A DNA stretch of 64,000 bases from Spartobacteria bacterium. GTDB taxonomy: Bacteria > Verrucomicrobiota > Verrucomicrobiia > Chthoniobacterales > UBA10450. Location of the stretch: assembly GCA_003169975.1 (NCBI GenBank), contig PNAA01000036.1:62001-126000 (forward strand). The letters run 5' to 3'. The notes below the pieces were generated by a model. The model saw nothing but the letters and a program-made list of their open reading frames with translations, did not search any database and was not told where the DNA came from. The position numbers and the translations under genes are program-made. Positions 9,187-16,561 of the stretch are shown piece by piece; the first letter of the stretch is position 1, and each line of letters begins with the position of its first letter.

Positions 9187-9272
9187 GCGGCAAATATTTC
9201 GCCGATGATGTGAAAAGCGCCCGGGAGATTTGGACCAGCATCAATGACGTAGAAGCGAACACACTGACGCGA
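9187..9272 (-). pseudogene. Fragment of a second nirK-like gene
   Basis: Read on the minus strand, this stretch encodes FYVIDAGPNL and FHIIG, the same segment as in the intact DoxX-NirK fusion at 16743-16828, and the DNA of the two stretches is clearly alignable (roughly three quarters identical by eye). No flanking nirK sequence continues on either side. It is the remnant of a lost copper-oxidase gene lying just beside the FTR1 gene. Confidence 0.7.
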
Positions 9273-9324
9273 CCTCAGATAGTTCCGATGAGTAATCGCG
9301 GAAACATCGGTTCGCCGGCGGCCT

Positions 9325-11334
9325 TCAAAGGTCTGTCTTTTTCACTCGTCTCTCACGGCTTTGGCTGGTCCGCAAGGGTTTTGCTTTTGGGATGAGGTTC
9401 GATTGGGCATTCCCGTTAAGTTTCTTATGCCTGTTAGTCTTGCGATTGTTATAGCCGAAACCGATCACCAGAAGGATGATCATGGCTATCGGTGCGATGA
9501 TTCCTTCGCGCGTCGGGAACAGCCCGAGGATCGCGATCCTGGGAAAGCCCGCGAGCGGGTGGATCGGCAGATAGCCGGCTTCCTGCAAGGCCGCCACGCC
9601 CTTGCCGATCAGAACGACAGCCAGCACCGCGATCAACACCGAGCTGTAGGCGAAGAATCTGCCGATTGGCAGCGTGCGGCTGTAGCGCATCATCATCCGG
9701 GCGATGACGAGCAGGGCAACAACTGCGGCAACTCCCCCCGCGAGCACGGCGCCCCGATTCCCCTGATTCCAGATCGCGGCGTAAAACAGAATCGTCTCGA
9801 ACACCTCGCGATAGACAACGAGGAACGACAGGCCGAACAGGAGCCAGGCCGAAGGGCCACTGAGCGCGTGAGTCAGCTTGTTGTCGATATAGGATTGCCA
9901 GGCCTTCGCGCTGCTCCTGCCGTGCATCCAGACTCCCACCCACAGAAGGACGATTGCGGCGAAGACCGAGCCGAAGCCTTCCGTCAGCTCCCGGCTTGCG
10001 CCGCTGATGGCGATGAAATAGGTGGCGACTATCCATGTGAGGCCACCCGCCACCAGTGCCGCGACCCATCCCCCATGCACATAGGGCAGCACGTCGCTTC
10101 GATCTGCTTTCCGCAGGAAGGCGAGCATCGCGACGACAATCAAGAGGGCTTCCAGCCCTTCCCGTAACAGGATGGTGAATGCGCCGATGAAGCTCGTCCC
10201 GGCAGACGTTTCGCCAGGAGCGAGCGCGAATTCTGCATCAGTCAACAGCGCGTCGAGCGTGCCGACCTGGCTCCGCACTTCGTCGAGCGGCAGCCCCTTG
10301 GCGATGCCGGCCCGCAGCGCGCCCATCGCGCTTTCGATCCGGACCATGAGAGCGTGGTGACGCGCCGACAGAATCGGTTCGACCGGTTCGAAACCATCGA
10401 GATAGGCCGAGAGCGCTAGGTCGACCGCGCCTTTGCGGTCGCCATTGGCGTAGGCGGTCAACGCCTCGCCCAAGTGGGTGCGGGCGAGCGTGAGCGAAAC
10501 CGCAGTTGGCCCGAGAACAGCGGCAGGATTTCGGCGCAGATAGGCGATGACAGCGCCGGCTTTCGCTTCACCGATTTCATTCGCCAGCGAAGCCGGAGTC
10601 ATGCCGACGAGATTCTCCATGTTGATCCTGGCGCGCAGCGCGGCATCGCCCTTCCAGATCCCCTCACCTTCGGCCGCGGCACTGGCGGGATAGGCGAAGG
10701 CGCTGGCATAGAGCGCCAAGTCCCAGCGATCCTGTGGTGGCAGCCCGGCGAAGCTGGCCATGCTGGTGCCCTCGATGCCTTGCGCAAGCACCTGGTAGAA
10801 TGCGAACACGCTGCGCTCGCGGGCGCGGTCTTTGTCGGTAAATGCGATTGGAGGCGGATGGAGGCCGACCGATGCCGGACCTTTGCCGTCCCCGTTCAGG
10901 CCGTGACAGCTCGCGCAATTTTGCGTGAACAAAGTCCGTCCGCGATCAAAACTTGGGGGCTTCGCGGGCGTGAGCGGCACCGGATAGGCTTTGATGAGAT
11001 CGGTCGCGAGCGAGCGCGCCGTCGCCGCGACAGTCGCGGCGGGAGCTTTGCCGGCGATGAGAGTTTGTAGCGCTGCCACCCGGCGTTGCAGGTCGGGCTG
11101 CGCGCTGGACGCCGGCAGTTCGCCGATCCGCTTGTAAGCAGTCGCCGCGAACTCGGTCATTTCCGCAAACTCGGCCTTGCTGATCACCTTGCCCTCTTGG
11201 ACAGCACCCTGATAGTCAACCGCGATATAGTCGAGCAGCCGCCAGGCGGTTTGAACCGATGCGGTATTGGCGCGGGCCGGAGAGGCCACGAGCGCGGTAG
11301 CGAACAAAAGCAGGCTGAAAATACGCTCAATCAC
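9325..11334 (-). CDS. FTR1-family iron permease with cytochrome c domain
   Basis: 669 aa. Order: signal peptide (1-22), helical region, a c-type cytochrome domain with CASCH (about 140) and a distal Met in TSMASFAG, then seven hydrophobic segments of FTR1 with the iron-binding motifs LREGLEAL (about 395) and YREVFETILF (about 505). The domain order is that of the cytochrome-linked bacterial FTR1 family, thought to oxidise ferrous iron and import it. GTG start. A basic tail ends it (KTNRHKKLNGNAQSN onward), longer than usual and perhaps readthrough into new sequence after an insertion. Flanked by a nirK fragment and a truncated nadA; no copy of the TCGTTAGGC 9-mer lies inside, in keeping with acquisition by transfer. 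Confidence 0.9.
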   Translation of the reverse strand: MIERIFSLLLFATALVASPARANTASVQTAWRLLDYIAVDYQGAVQEGKVISKAEFAEMTEFAATAYKRIGELPASSAQPDLQRRVAALQTLIAGKAPAATVAATARSLATDLIKAYPVPLTPAKPPSFDRGRTLFTQNCASCHGLNGDGKGPASVGLHPPPIAFTDKDRARERSVFAFYQVLAQGIEGTSMASFAGLPPQDRWDLALYASAFAYPASAAAEGEGIWKGDAALRARINMENLVGMTPASLANEIGEAKAGAVIAYLRRNPAAVLGPTAVSLTLARTHLGEALTAYANGDRKGAVDLALSAYLDGFEPVEPILSARHHALMVRIESAMGALRAGIAKGLPLDEVRSQVGTLDALLTDAEFALAPGETSAGTSFIGAFTILLREGLEALLIVVAMLAFLRKADRSDVLPYVHGGWVAALVAGGLTWIVATYFIAISGASRELTEGFGSVFAAIVLLWVGVWMHGRSSAKAWQSYIDNKLTHALSGPSAWLLFGLSFLVVYREVFETILFYAAIWNQGNRGAVLAGGVAAVVALLVIARMMMRYSRTLPIGRFFAYSSVLIAVLAVVLIGKGVAALQEAGYLPIHPLAGFPRIAILGLFPTREGIIAPIAMIILLVIGFGYNNRKTNRHKKLNGNAQSNLIPKAKPLRTSQSRERRVKKTDL

Positions 11335-11361
11335 GGACGGCCTTCGCTGCGCTCATGGGAC

Positions 11362-11814
11362 TCACTTGCGGCAACGCGACGCAGCCCGCTTGCAATTGAT
11401 GTAGGCAATCGTGAAGAAGTTTGGATTAGTCGCCTGCAGAGCGCGCAACTGATCCGCCGGACAGCTCGCTTCAAGAGAACATCCGGCGGCCTTGTCGGGC
11501 AGGATGACGAGCTTGTCCGGGTTCAAAATCTTGGCCGTCTCGGCCATGAAATGCATGCCGCAGAACACGATCACCTCGGCCCCGGTTGTGGCGGCCTGTT
11601 GGGCCAGTCCGAGCGAGTCGCCCACAAAATCCGCCACGTCCTGAATTTCGGGAACCTGATAATTGTGAGCGAGAATGACGGCGCGCAACGCCCGCTTGAG
11701 ATCAAGAATTTCACGGGCCAGCGCGCCGGCATCGAGTGAGGAAGCTGGCTGCCAGAACGGCAATGAATTGTCGGCGGCAGCAGGGTTTTGAGTTGGGTTA
11801 ATCACTTTCATCAA
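11362..11814 (-). pseudogene. nadA: Quinolinate synthase, truncated after the first third
   Basis: 150 aa remain of about 310-360. AVILAHNYQVPEIQDVADFV, GDSLGLAQQAA, VIVFCGMHFMAETAKIL (first cluster Cys) and ILPDKAAGCSLEASCPADQL are clear NadA. Homology stops at FTIAYINCK, after which the frame runs into KRAASRCRK and a stop. The second and third cluster cysteines are lost, so the product cannot make quinolinate. The break point coincides with the TTGCGGCAACG repeat, upstream of the start of the FTR1 gene. Confidence 0.9.
11366..11391. repeat. 26-bp dispersed repeat at the nadA break point (copy 1)
   Basis: TTGCGGCAACG followed by a G/C-rich stretch ending GCAGCCCGCTT. The copy at 16504-16529 matches at 23 of 26 bases. 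It sits exactly where NadA homology is lost, suggesting a recombination or insertion-end scar. No transposase is linked to it in the window. Confidence 0.45.
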
Positions 11815-11947
11815 GACAGCGCGCAGTTTAATGGGTGAACTCCGGGCGTTGGATCAAGCAGCCATCAAGCCGGCCGGAAGCAGGAAGGCCGGGAGATGGC
11901 GTTGTCCAGTCCCAGACGAAATCCTGACGTGTATTTGGAATGAAGGT

Positions 11948-12784
11948 TCATGGCTGGAAGAGCTGGTTCACCACGGCATGAGTGAATTCAGTTTGAGCCA
12001 TTGCATCGCAACTGCCGGAGGCGCGAAGTTCCTGCGCCATTTGGCGGATCAGCGGCAGGGTCGCGCGCATCAAACCGGTGCCGAAGGTCACGCGCCGGAC
12101 GCCGAGTTGTTCCAGTTCGGTAATCGTCGGCACGCCCGGCGCGGCCATGAGGTTCATCGGACCGTCGATTTCCGGAACGAGGCGCGCGATGGTTTCGCGA
12201 TCTTTCAAGCCGATGGGAAACACACAATCCGCCCCCGCGTCGCGATACGCATTCGCGCGCTGAACGGCCTGGGCAAAACGGCTCGGCTCGTCGCCCGCTC
12301 CACGCAAATAAACATCAATGCGCGCGTTCAAGACGAACGGCACTTCACAGGCCGCCGCCACCTGGCGAATGGCTTTGATGACTTCAACTTGATACGCGAG
12401 ATCGGCTAGCCGATGATCCGCGCCACTGCCGTCCTCGAGGTTCGCGCCAACGACGCCCACGCTGATGGCTTGCCGCATGAATTCCGCAACTTCCGCGACG
12501 GTTTCGCCGTAACCCGCCTCCAAATCAGCGGTGACCGGAACCGAAACCCTTTTCGTGATGCGGCCAACCATTTCCAGCATTTCGTGTGGACGGATATGCT
12601 GTCCATCCGGATAGCCCAATCCGGCGGCAATGCCTCCGCTCGTCGTGGCCAGGGCGGGAAAGCCCGCCTGCTCAAAGAGCCGGGCGCTCACGCAATCCCA
12701 CGCGTTGGGCAGGACGAGAATTTTCGGCCCGCGATGGAGATCACGAAAGGCGGCGGCTTTGGCGCGCTGCTCGATTGGGTTCAT
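11948..12784 (-). CDS. Isocitrate lyase/PEP mutase superfamily protein
   Basis: 278 aa. LPNAWDCVSARLFEQAGFPA, TTSGGIAAGLGYPDG, PVTADLEAGYG and GANLEDG are the typical strand-end motifs of the PEP mutase/isocitrate lyase barrel, with Asp and Glu metal ligands in TADLEAG and NLEDG. The subgroup acts on 2-oxo-acids as lyase, mutase or oxaloacetate decarboxylase; the lyase KKCGH loop is replaced, so true isocitrate lyase is excluded. The start adjoins the stop of the AhpD-like gene upstream with no spacing, indicating one operon. Confidence 0.85.
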   Translation of the reverse strand: MNPIEQRAKAAAFRDLHRGPKILVLPNAWDCVSARLFEQAGFPALATTSGGIAAGLGYPDGQHIRPHEMLEMVGRITKRVSVPVTADLEAGYGETVAEVAEFMRQAISVGVVGANLEDGSGADHRLADLAYQVEVIKAIRQVAAACEVPFVLNARIDVYLRGAGDEPSRFAQAVQRANAYRDAGADCVFPIGLKDRETIARLVPEIDGPMNLMAAPGVPTITELEQLGVRRVTFGTGLMRATLPLIRQMAQELRASGSCDAMAQTEFTHAVVNQLFQP

Positions 12785-13258
12785 TTAGAAAGTCGTGCCT
12801 GGTTCTGGCGGCGGTTGATAGGTCCCGGGCACCTTGCGAAAACTGATCGCGAACCGGTTCCAGCCGTTGATCGCAATGATCGCCGCGGTGACATTCACGA
12901 GTTCCTTTTCGTCGAAATATTTCCGCGCCAGCTCGTAAACTTCGTCCGGCACCTGCGATCCAGCCACCTGCGTGACCGCTTCGGTCCAGGCCAGGGCGGC
13001 ACGTTCCTTTTCGGTGAAGAACGGCGTTTCGCGCCAGGCGTTGAGCGCGTAAATACGCTGTTCGGTTTCACCCTGGGCGCGCGCGTCCTTCGTGTGCATG
13101 TCCAGGCAGTAGGCGCAACCGTTGATTTGCGAGGCGCGGACTTTGATGAGCTCCAACAGCGTCGGGTCGAGACCACAGCGGTGGACATATTCTTCAAACG
13201 CGCGCATGGCCTGGAAGGCGTCCGGCGCGGCTTCAGCGTATTCGATTCGTGCTTTCAT
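12785..13258 (-). CDS. Carboxymuconolactone decarboxylase/AhpD-family protein
   Basis: 157 aa. LIKVRASQINGCAYCLDMHT contains the CxxC pair and nearby His of AhpD-type alkylhydroperoxidases, followed by NAWRETPFFTEKERAALAWT, as in the single-domain CMD family. These act as small peroxidase or redox proteins. It precedes the PEP-mutase gene without a gap. Confidence 0.85.
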   Translation of the reverse strand: MKARIEYAEAAPDAFQAMRAFEEYVHRCGLDPTLLELIKVRASQINGCAYCLDMHTKDARAQGETEQRIYALNAWRETPFFTEKERAALAWTEAVTQVAGSQVPDEVYELARKYFDEKELVNVTAAIIAINGWNRFAISFRKVPGTYQPPPEPGTTF

Positions 13259-13345
13259 AATTCAAAGAGGCAAGCAACGACCGGGAAAGTTTTCATGCCG
13301 TCGTAACTGGCGTTAGTTGGTTTTCGCCATCGCGGTCCTGGTTTG

Positions 13346-15007
13346 TCAGATGTTGGGCAGCAGATCGAAGTATTCGTCGTCTTCATTCTTTCCGCCTTCG
13401 CCCTGGCCCACATTTTTTTCCGATACGACAAACTCGATCCGTTCGATCCACTTGACCATTTTGTAACCCAGTTGGTTTTCGACACGCAGCCGCAGGGGCG
13501 CTCCATAGACTTCCGAGAGCGACTCCCCGTTCATGTGCAATGCGAGCAGGCATTCCGGCTTGAGGACGTTTTCGATGCTTTGGGTATCGTAGTAGGCACC
13601 TCCGTAAAGGCCTTCGCCGAAGGAATAGAACACCACAGTCCGGGCCTCGGGCTTGGGGCGCACCAGACTAACGATGGCACTCATCGGAACGCCGCCCCAC
13701 TCCGCTATCCCGCTCCAGCCCTGAATGCAATGGTGCATCGTGATTTGGACCGTTTCTCCGAGTATGGCGATCTCGGCGAGCGAGAGTTCGACGGCATTCT
13801 CGACCAATCCGCCAATCTTCAACCGGTAATCCCGGAAGTCATGATCCGCCAACTGCCGCCACTCGCTGCTCGTCGGTAGTTTTCCATTGGGCCAGAAGCG
13901 GGGAGAGATGTCATCCCGCGTGTAGTCTTTCCTCGGAATCAACCGGTTCAGGGTGATTAACTCCATCGGATAGGTAACCAATTTTAACGCGTGCTGGACC
14001 TGGCGCGAGTGAAGCCAGGAGAGGTAATGCGCCACCACCCAGGAAAGGACGACCAACCCGATCGCCGCGAGTCCCAGAACCATTCCCCACGGGCTAAGAT
14101 CATCGGTGCCCAGCACGATATGATTCATGTTGCGCACAAATCCGGTAATGGCCACCAGTCCGACATGCACGACAATGAAACCGACAAAGCCAAGCATGGT
14201 CAGGAAGTGGAGCGAACGCGCGGTTTGGCGTCCTCCAAAAAGGCGCGCATACCACGGGAAGCGGTTCACCACCGCGGGCGACATGGCCAGGCCCGTGAGG
14301 ATGGCTAACGGCCCAAAAACAAATACCACAAGAAAATAGGCGATCTGTTGCAGCGCATTGTAAGCATAGAATCCATTGGGCTCGGGCGGGAGATGAAACG
14401 TGGCATAGTGCACCGCGACCTTCCAAGCCTGGCCGAACACCTCCGGGGAGGCCGGCGCCAGCCGCCGCCACTGCCCGGTGACGAAGAGCATGATGACAAA
14501 GAAGACGCCCGTAATGATGAATCCATGGACGTTGATGAAGTGCCAGACGCGCGCAAGGCCGACGCTGTGCCGATAGCCGGGCGTGCCCACCAGCGGCGTG
14601 AGGTAGCGGGCATCGTCTTTTGCGGTCCAGAGACGATCACGAGGCACTTTGAGCGGCGTGAGGCGGATCCATTCGCTCCCCGGCGTGCAGTGATCGTTGA
14701 AATACAGGCGCGGGTGGTCCATCAGAATTGAGAGGCCGCTGCGGATCAGCAGCATCACAAAGAAGAAGTTAAGAAAATGAGTGAGCCGCAGCCAGAGTGG
14801 GAATCCGTGGGAACTGGCGGGATTGGCGGCTGTCTGCAGGGCGGCAATGTGTGGCAGGCCGGCCACGGCAAATTCGATCCACGCCGCCGCGAGGAAACTC
14901 AGGATCGCGGCGCCCGCCACGATCAAAATGGGAGGACGCACCCAAATGCGAAATCGGCGATCCGGCGGATAGTGAACGGCCTTGTGTGCGGCATCAAAAG
15001 CGATCAT
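13346..15007 (-). CDS. Cytochrome b/molybdopterin sulfite-oxidase-type fusion protein
   Basis: About 553 aa. Residues 20-360 hold several TM segments with spaced histidines (RLTHFLNFFFVMLL, WHFINVHGFI, LHFLTMLGFVGFIVVHVGL), a di-heme cytochrome b561-like part. Residues about 370-540 are a sulfite-oxidase fold with MHHCIQGWSGIAEWGG, whose Cys should bind molybdenum. This joins in one chain what YedY and YedZ (MsrPQ) do as two, but with the membrane part first. ATG 15007 is chosen; an earlier ATG at 15070 would overlap the acetyltransferase further. Substrate unknown. No Tat signal is needed if the Mo domain stays cytosolic. Confidence 0.8.
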   Translation of the reverse strand: MIAFDAAHKAVHYPPDRRFRIWVRPPILIVAGAAILSFLAAAWIEFAVAGLPHIAALQTAANPASSHGFPLWLRLTHFLNFFFVMLLIRSGLSILMDHPRLYFNDHCTPGSEWIRLTPLKVPRDRLWTAKDDARYLTPLVGTPGYRHSVGLARVWHFINVHGFIITGVFFVIMLFVTGQWRRLAPASPEVFGQAWKVAVHYATFHLPPEPNGFYAYNALQQIAYFLVVFVFGPLAILTGLAMSPAVVNRFPWYARLFGGRQTARSLHFLTMLGFVGFIVVHVGLVAITGFVRNMNHIVLGTDDLSPWGMVLGLAAIGLVVLSWVVAHYLSWLHSRQVQHALKLVTYPMELITLNRLIPRKDYTRDDISPRFWPNGKLPTSSEWRQLADHDFRDYRLKIGGLVENAVELSLAEIAILGETVQITMHHCIQGWSGIAEWGGVPMSAIVSLVRPKPEARTVVFYSFGEGLYGGAYYDTQSIENVLKPECLLALHMNGESLSEVYGAPLRLRVENQLGYKMVKWIERIEFVVSEKNVGQGEGGKNEDDEYFDLLPNI

Positions 15008-15296
15008 GGCTGCGGTTCCGGCTCGAGCAATCGGCAAACTCGGGATGTCGCTTGATGAACCCGGCGACATATGAACAGTGGGGAATGACTTTCCAATGGC
15101 GCTGCCGCGCCTCGGTCAAGGCGGCACGGGCCAGGTTTGCGGCGACGCGGTTTCCCCGAAGTTTATCCGGGACGAAAGTGTGTTCCAAGGTGATACGGTC
15201 ACCCTCGATCGTATAATTCAGAAATGCCAAAGATCCGTCGGCAGCCCGAGTTTCAAAGCGCCGAGAATTTGCGTTGTGGGTTACGACAAACGGCAT
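14994..15296 (-). CDS. GNAT-like acetyltransferase, YjdJ type
   Basis: 100 aa starting MPFVVTHNANSRRFE. The core LAFLNYTIEGDRITLEHTFV, RGNRVAANLARAALTEARQR and VIPHCSYVAGFIKRHPE is the small YjdJ-like N-acetyltransferase family, whose conserved Cys (HCSYV) and acetyl-CoA loop (RGNRVA) are both present. The frame is open 213 bases further upstream, but that part lacks similarity. Its end overlaps the start of the molybdoenzyme. Confidence 0.8.
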   Translation of the reverse strand: MPFVVTHNANSRRFETRAADGSLAFLNYTIEGDRITLEHTFVPDKLRGNRVAANLARAALTEARQRHWKVIPHCSYVAGFIKRHPEFADCSSRNRSHDRF

Positions 15297-15444
15297 GGTT
15301 GGTTGCGGCGTAGCGGAAGAAAGGTCGGATGACGAGATTGGTCCGCGACGGCTCCAGTTGTCCTGCACCCGCGCGCCCGTATTTCCAGCTCGGAACTGGT
15401 TTGTTGGCTTGCGTTCGGCGGAAGCATTTCCCCCGCGTGGCGCT

Positions 15445-15886
15445 TCATTTTTGTTTGTCCATTGCGGCAAAAAGCTCCGTCCGTTCCTCCTCTCCGACGA
15501 TCCGGTCAATCATCGGATAGAGAATGTTCTCCTCCTTGTGATTGTGCGGCCCGAGCACGGCCAAGAGACCCGCCTCATCGTCGCCGGTGTCGTTCTGGCC
15601 CGCGGCAAACTTGCCGGCAATCGCTCCGAGAAAGCCGCGGATCTGCTCGTGTTCACAAGCGCATGACCTGGGTGGGGCCGCTGGTCTGGCCAGTCTTGTT
15701 CTCAAAAGCCGGAAAGAGGATTTCCTCCTCCCAGGCAATGTGCCGTTCCAGCCCGGCTTTGAACTCCTGAAATGCGCGCCCGGCGCTTTCGCGATCGGAG
15801 AGCTTGAGCGCCTGGAACTGTCGAAACAAATCATCCAACCGGTCGTGGTCCTGGCCGTAGTGATGGCTGATGCTTGGATGATTCAT
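15445..15886 (-). pseudogene. Hemerythrin (HHE) domain protein, frameshifted near 15660
   Basis: Reading from ATG 15886 gives NHPSISHHYGQDHDRLDDLF, FKAGLERHIAWEEEILFPAF and GPTQVM, then a stop. One frame over, HEQIRGFLGAIAGKF and LGPHNHKEENILYPMID continue the hemerythrin domain to 15445. The H..HD..HxxxE..H..HxxxE iron ligands are complete once both frames are joined, about 147 aa. A one-base change at about 15655-15662 breaks it. It is divergent from an Rrf2 regulator, so the intact form was probably NO- or oxygen-responsive. Confidence 0.85.
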
Positions 15887-15979
15887 GACGTTCTCCGTTT
15901 CTCTGTTCCGGGTCGGGGAAAATCCAACTGCCCTGAGGATAAACTTGCTAAATTGGATGTCAATGTCCACTTTAGCGTC

Positions 15980-16441
15980 ATGCAACTGATTTCCCGCACT
16001 TCGGAATACGCGCTGCGCGCCGTGATCTGGCTGGTGCAGGAACCGGCGCGCTCCCAGACCACGCGGCAGATCGCCACCGGCACGCGCACGCCGCCCGATT
16101 ACATCTCGAAGGTTCTCCAACTCCTCGCGAAGGCGGGTCTGGTGCGAAGTCAACGCGGCCTGGGTGGCGGCATTCAGCTCGCGAGCGATCCGATGCAAAT
16201 CACAGTGCTGGATGTGATCAATGCCGTGGACCCGCTGGAACGCATTCACACCTGCCCGCTGGGCCTGAAGGCGCACGGGACGAATCTTTGCCCGCTGCAT
16301 TGCGGCCTGAACGATGCAGTGGAGCAGATGGAAGCGACCTTTGCGAAAACAAACCTGGCCGACCTGCTCAACACCGACGCGCCCTCGATTCCGCTGGGCA
16401 TCAAATTGAAAGCCGCGCGCCGTTCGCCAGTTCCAGCCTGA
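15980..16441 (+). CDS. Rrf2-family transcriptional regulator
   Basis: 153 aa. MQLISRTSEYALRAVIWLVQ and the RGLGGGIQLA wing are the Rrf2 winged helix; a CPLGLKAHGTNLCPLHC segment (three Cys, spacing 11 and 3) can bind an iron-sulfur cluster. Rrf2 proteins sense NO, iron or redox state. It is divergent from the frameshifted hemerythrin with 93 bases between, where its operator should lie (a TGGA...TCCA dyad at about 15954-15969 is a candidate). A longer frame upstream has no Rrf2 similarity. Confidence 0.9.
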   Translation: MQLISRTSEYALRAVIWLVQEPARSQTTRQIATGTRTPPDYISKVLQLLAKAGLVRSQRGLGGGIQLASDPMQITVLDVINAVDPLERIHTCPLGLKAHGTNLCPLHCGLNDAVEQMEATFAKTNLADLLNTDAPSIPLGIKLKAARRSPVPA

Positions 16442-16503
16442 TCCCTTCACGATCGCCAAAGTTCATCTTGAAGCCCTTTTCTACCGGACTCCGGTCACGT
16501 TCA

Positions 16504-16529
16504 TTGCGGCAACGTGGCGCAGGCCGCTT
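16504..16529. repeat. 26-bp dispersed repeat (copy 2)
   Basis: TTGCGGCAACG...GCAGGCCGCTT, 23 of 26 bases as in the copy at 11366-11391. It lies between the Rrf2 gene and the 3' end of the nirK fusion gene in a 120-base gap. Copy 1 adjoins truncated nadA and the FTR1 gene, so both copies bracket a region with signs of rearrangement. Confidence 0.45.
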
Positions 16530-16561
16530 TGATCAGGCTTTACTTAAAACCTCTTGCCGTT

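Noticed and set aside
11948-12784. True isocitrate lyase (aceA)
   Set aside because: Too short (278 aa) and lacks the KKCGH loop.
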